Assembly (NCBI RefSeq): GCF_014205075.1
Contig: NZ_JACHMU010000001.1
Span: 2,294,001-2,358,000 of the forward strand
Origin: Microbacterium ginsengiterrae
GTDB lineage: Bacteria > Actinomycetota > Actinomycetes > Actinomycetales > Microbacteriaceae
Reading direction: 5' to 3'
DNA: 64,000 bases
Shown: piece after piece, positions 63,687 through 64,000 of the stretch
Position numbering within the stretch: the first letter of the stretch is position 1
Layout: the number at the start of each line of letters is the position of its first letter
Notes under the pieces: model-generated
Told to the model about the DNA's origin: nothing
The model's input: only the letters and a program-made list of their open reading frames with translations
Database searches by the model: none
Translations under genes and position numbers: made by a program

Positions 63687-64000
63687 GAGCCGGATCCCCG
63701 CGGGACGATGGACAGGGCGGCACCGCTGTTGATCGCGGCGAGCACGTCGGCGACATCCGCGCGGTCGATGACCAGCTCGACCGCCGCACTGCGGGTGGAC
63801 AGCATCCCGTCGGACTCGGGTATCGACGCGACGACGACGTCCGCCGCGAGGATGCGCGGAGCATCGAACTCGCCGTCCTCGTCGGTCGGCGAGTGCCACA
63901 GCTCCACCGGCGTGCCCACCTCGACGCTCGCAGGGATGCCGACGCTGCTGTCGACGACGATGTTCGTCGTCCGGCCGGTGCGCGCGTCGGCTGTCGCGAC
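63683..64000 (-). CDS. SAF-domain protein (CpaB/RcpC-like), 5' truncated
   Basis: The frame is open to the window edge, so the start is not visible; 105 residues can be read. The sequence IVVDSSVGIPASVEVGTPVELWHSPTDEDGEFDAPRILAADVVVASIPES resembles the SAF domain of CpaB/RcpC or flagellar-type chaperones. Neighbouring a CpaE-like ATPase, it probably belongs to a Flp/Tad pilus assembly cluster. The stop overlaps the ATG of the ATPase gene. Confidence 0.6.
   Translation of the reverse strand, partial: VATADARTGRTTNIVVDSSVGIPASVEVGTPVELWHSPTDEDGEFDAPRILAADVVVASIPESDGMLSTRSAAVELVIDRADVADVLAAINSGAALSIVPRGSGS

Overview
The window reads as chromosomal DNA of a high-GC Gram-positive actinobacterium. 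Gene content (WhiB regulator, MtrA-MtrB-LpqB, DUF3499, DUF5719, long-form HPF, FurA-KatA, SecA without a C-terminal zinc finger) and the lack of mycolic-acid genes fit Microbacteriaceae, most likely Microbacterium or a close relative. Coding density is very high. Stop/start overlaps of 1-4 nt are common. Many transcription units seem to begin directly at the start codon: a TANNNT -10 hexamer lies 6-7 nt upstream of it.

Left part (1-33.4 kb): a large cell-envelope glycopolymer locus. After the 3' end of a secreted FG-GAP/VCBS repeat protein (1-1605) come an ABC-2 polymer exporter pair (1673-3354), a CDP-ribitol-type cytidylyltransferase/SDR fusion, a LicD/methyltransferase fusion and a coiled-coil partner on the minus strand, then a polysaccharide pyruvyltransferase-like protein and a 1195-residue GT2/CDP-glycerol glycerophosphotransferase (TagF/TarL type). 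Next are a DUF6541 membrane protein, GT2, DUF2304 and GT4 genes, a three-gene acetyltransferase/aminotransferase/dehydrogenase set for a diacetamido uronic-acid type sugar nucleotide, an ABC flippase-like transporter and two more glycosyltransferases. Together these look like synthesis and export of a teichoic-acid-like phosphopolymer and/or sugar-decorated glycan. From about 23.1 kb GC content visibly rises, and a second module begins: nucleotide-sugar dehydrogenase, UDP-galactopyranose mutase (glf), a second Wzm/Wzt pair, and on the minus strand galactofuranosyltransferases like GlfT1 and GlfT2 plus two tandem O-antigen ligase/polymerase-like membrane proteins. This is a galactofuranan module resembling the mycobacterial galactan system.

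Middle part (33.4-50.5 kb): conserved actinobacterial genes. manA, whiB, a giant GT2-type membrane protein, a DUF5719 protein, a metallopeptidase-family protein and DUF3499 are followed by RDD and SpoIIM genes that diverge from a symmetric promoter. Then come aqpZ, katA and furA, and the DUF58/MoxR/DUF4350/DUF4129/membrane-protein operon.

Right part (50.6-64 kb): mtrA-mtrB-lpqB, a ComF-type phosphoribosyltransferase, hpf, a coiled-coil protein, a PadR regulator, secA, an alanine-type aminotransferase, and the edge of a probable Flp/Tad-type or septum-site-like cluster (CpaE/MinD-like ATPase and a SAF-domain protein that runs off the window). No rRNA, tRNA, CRISPR array, transposase or phage gene was recognised.
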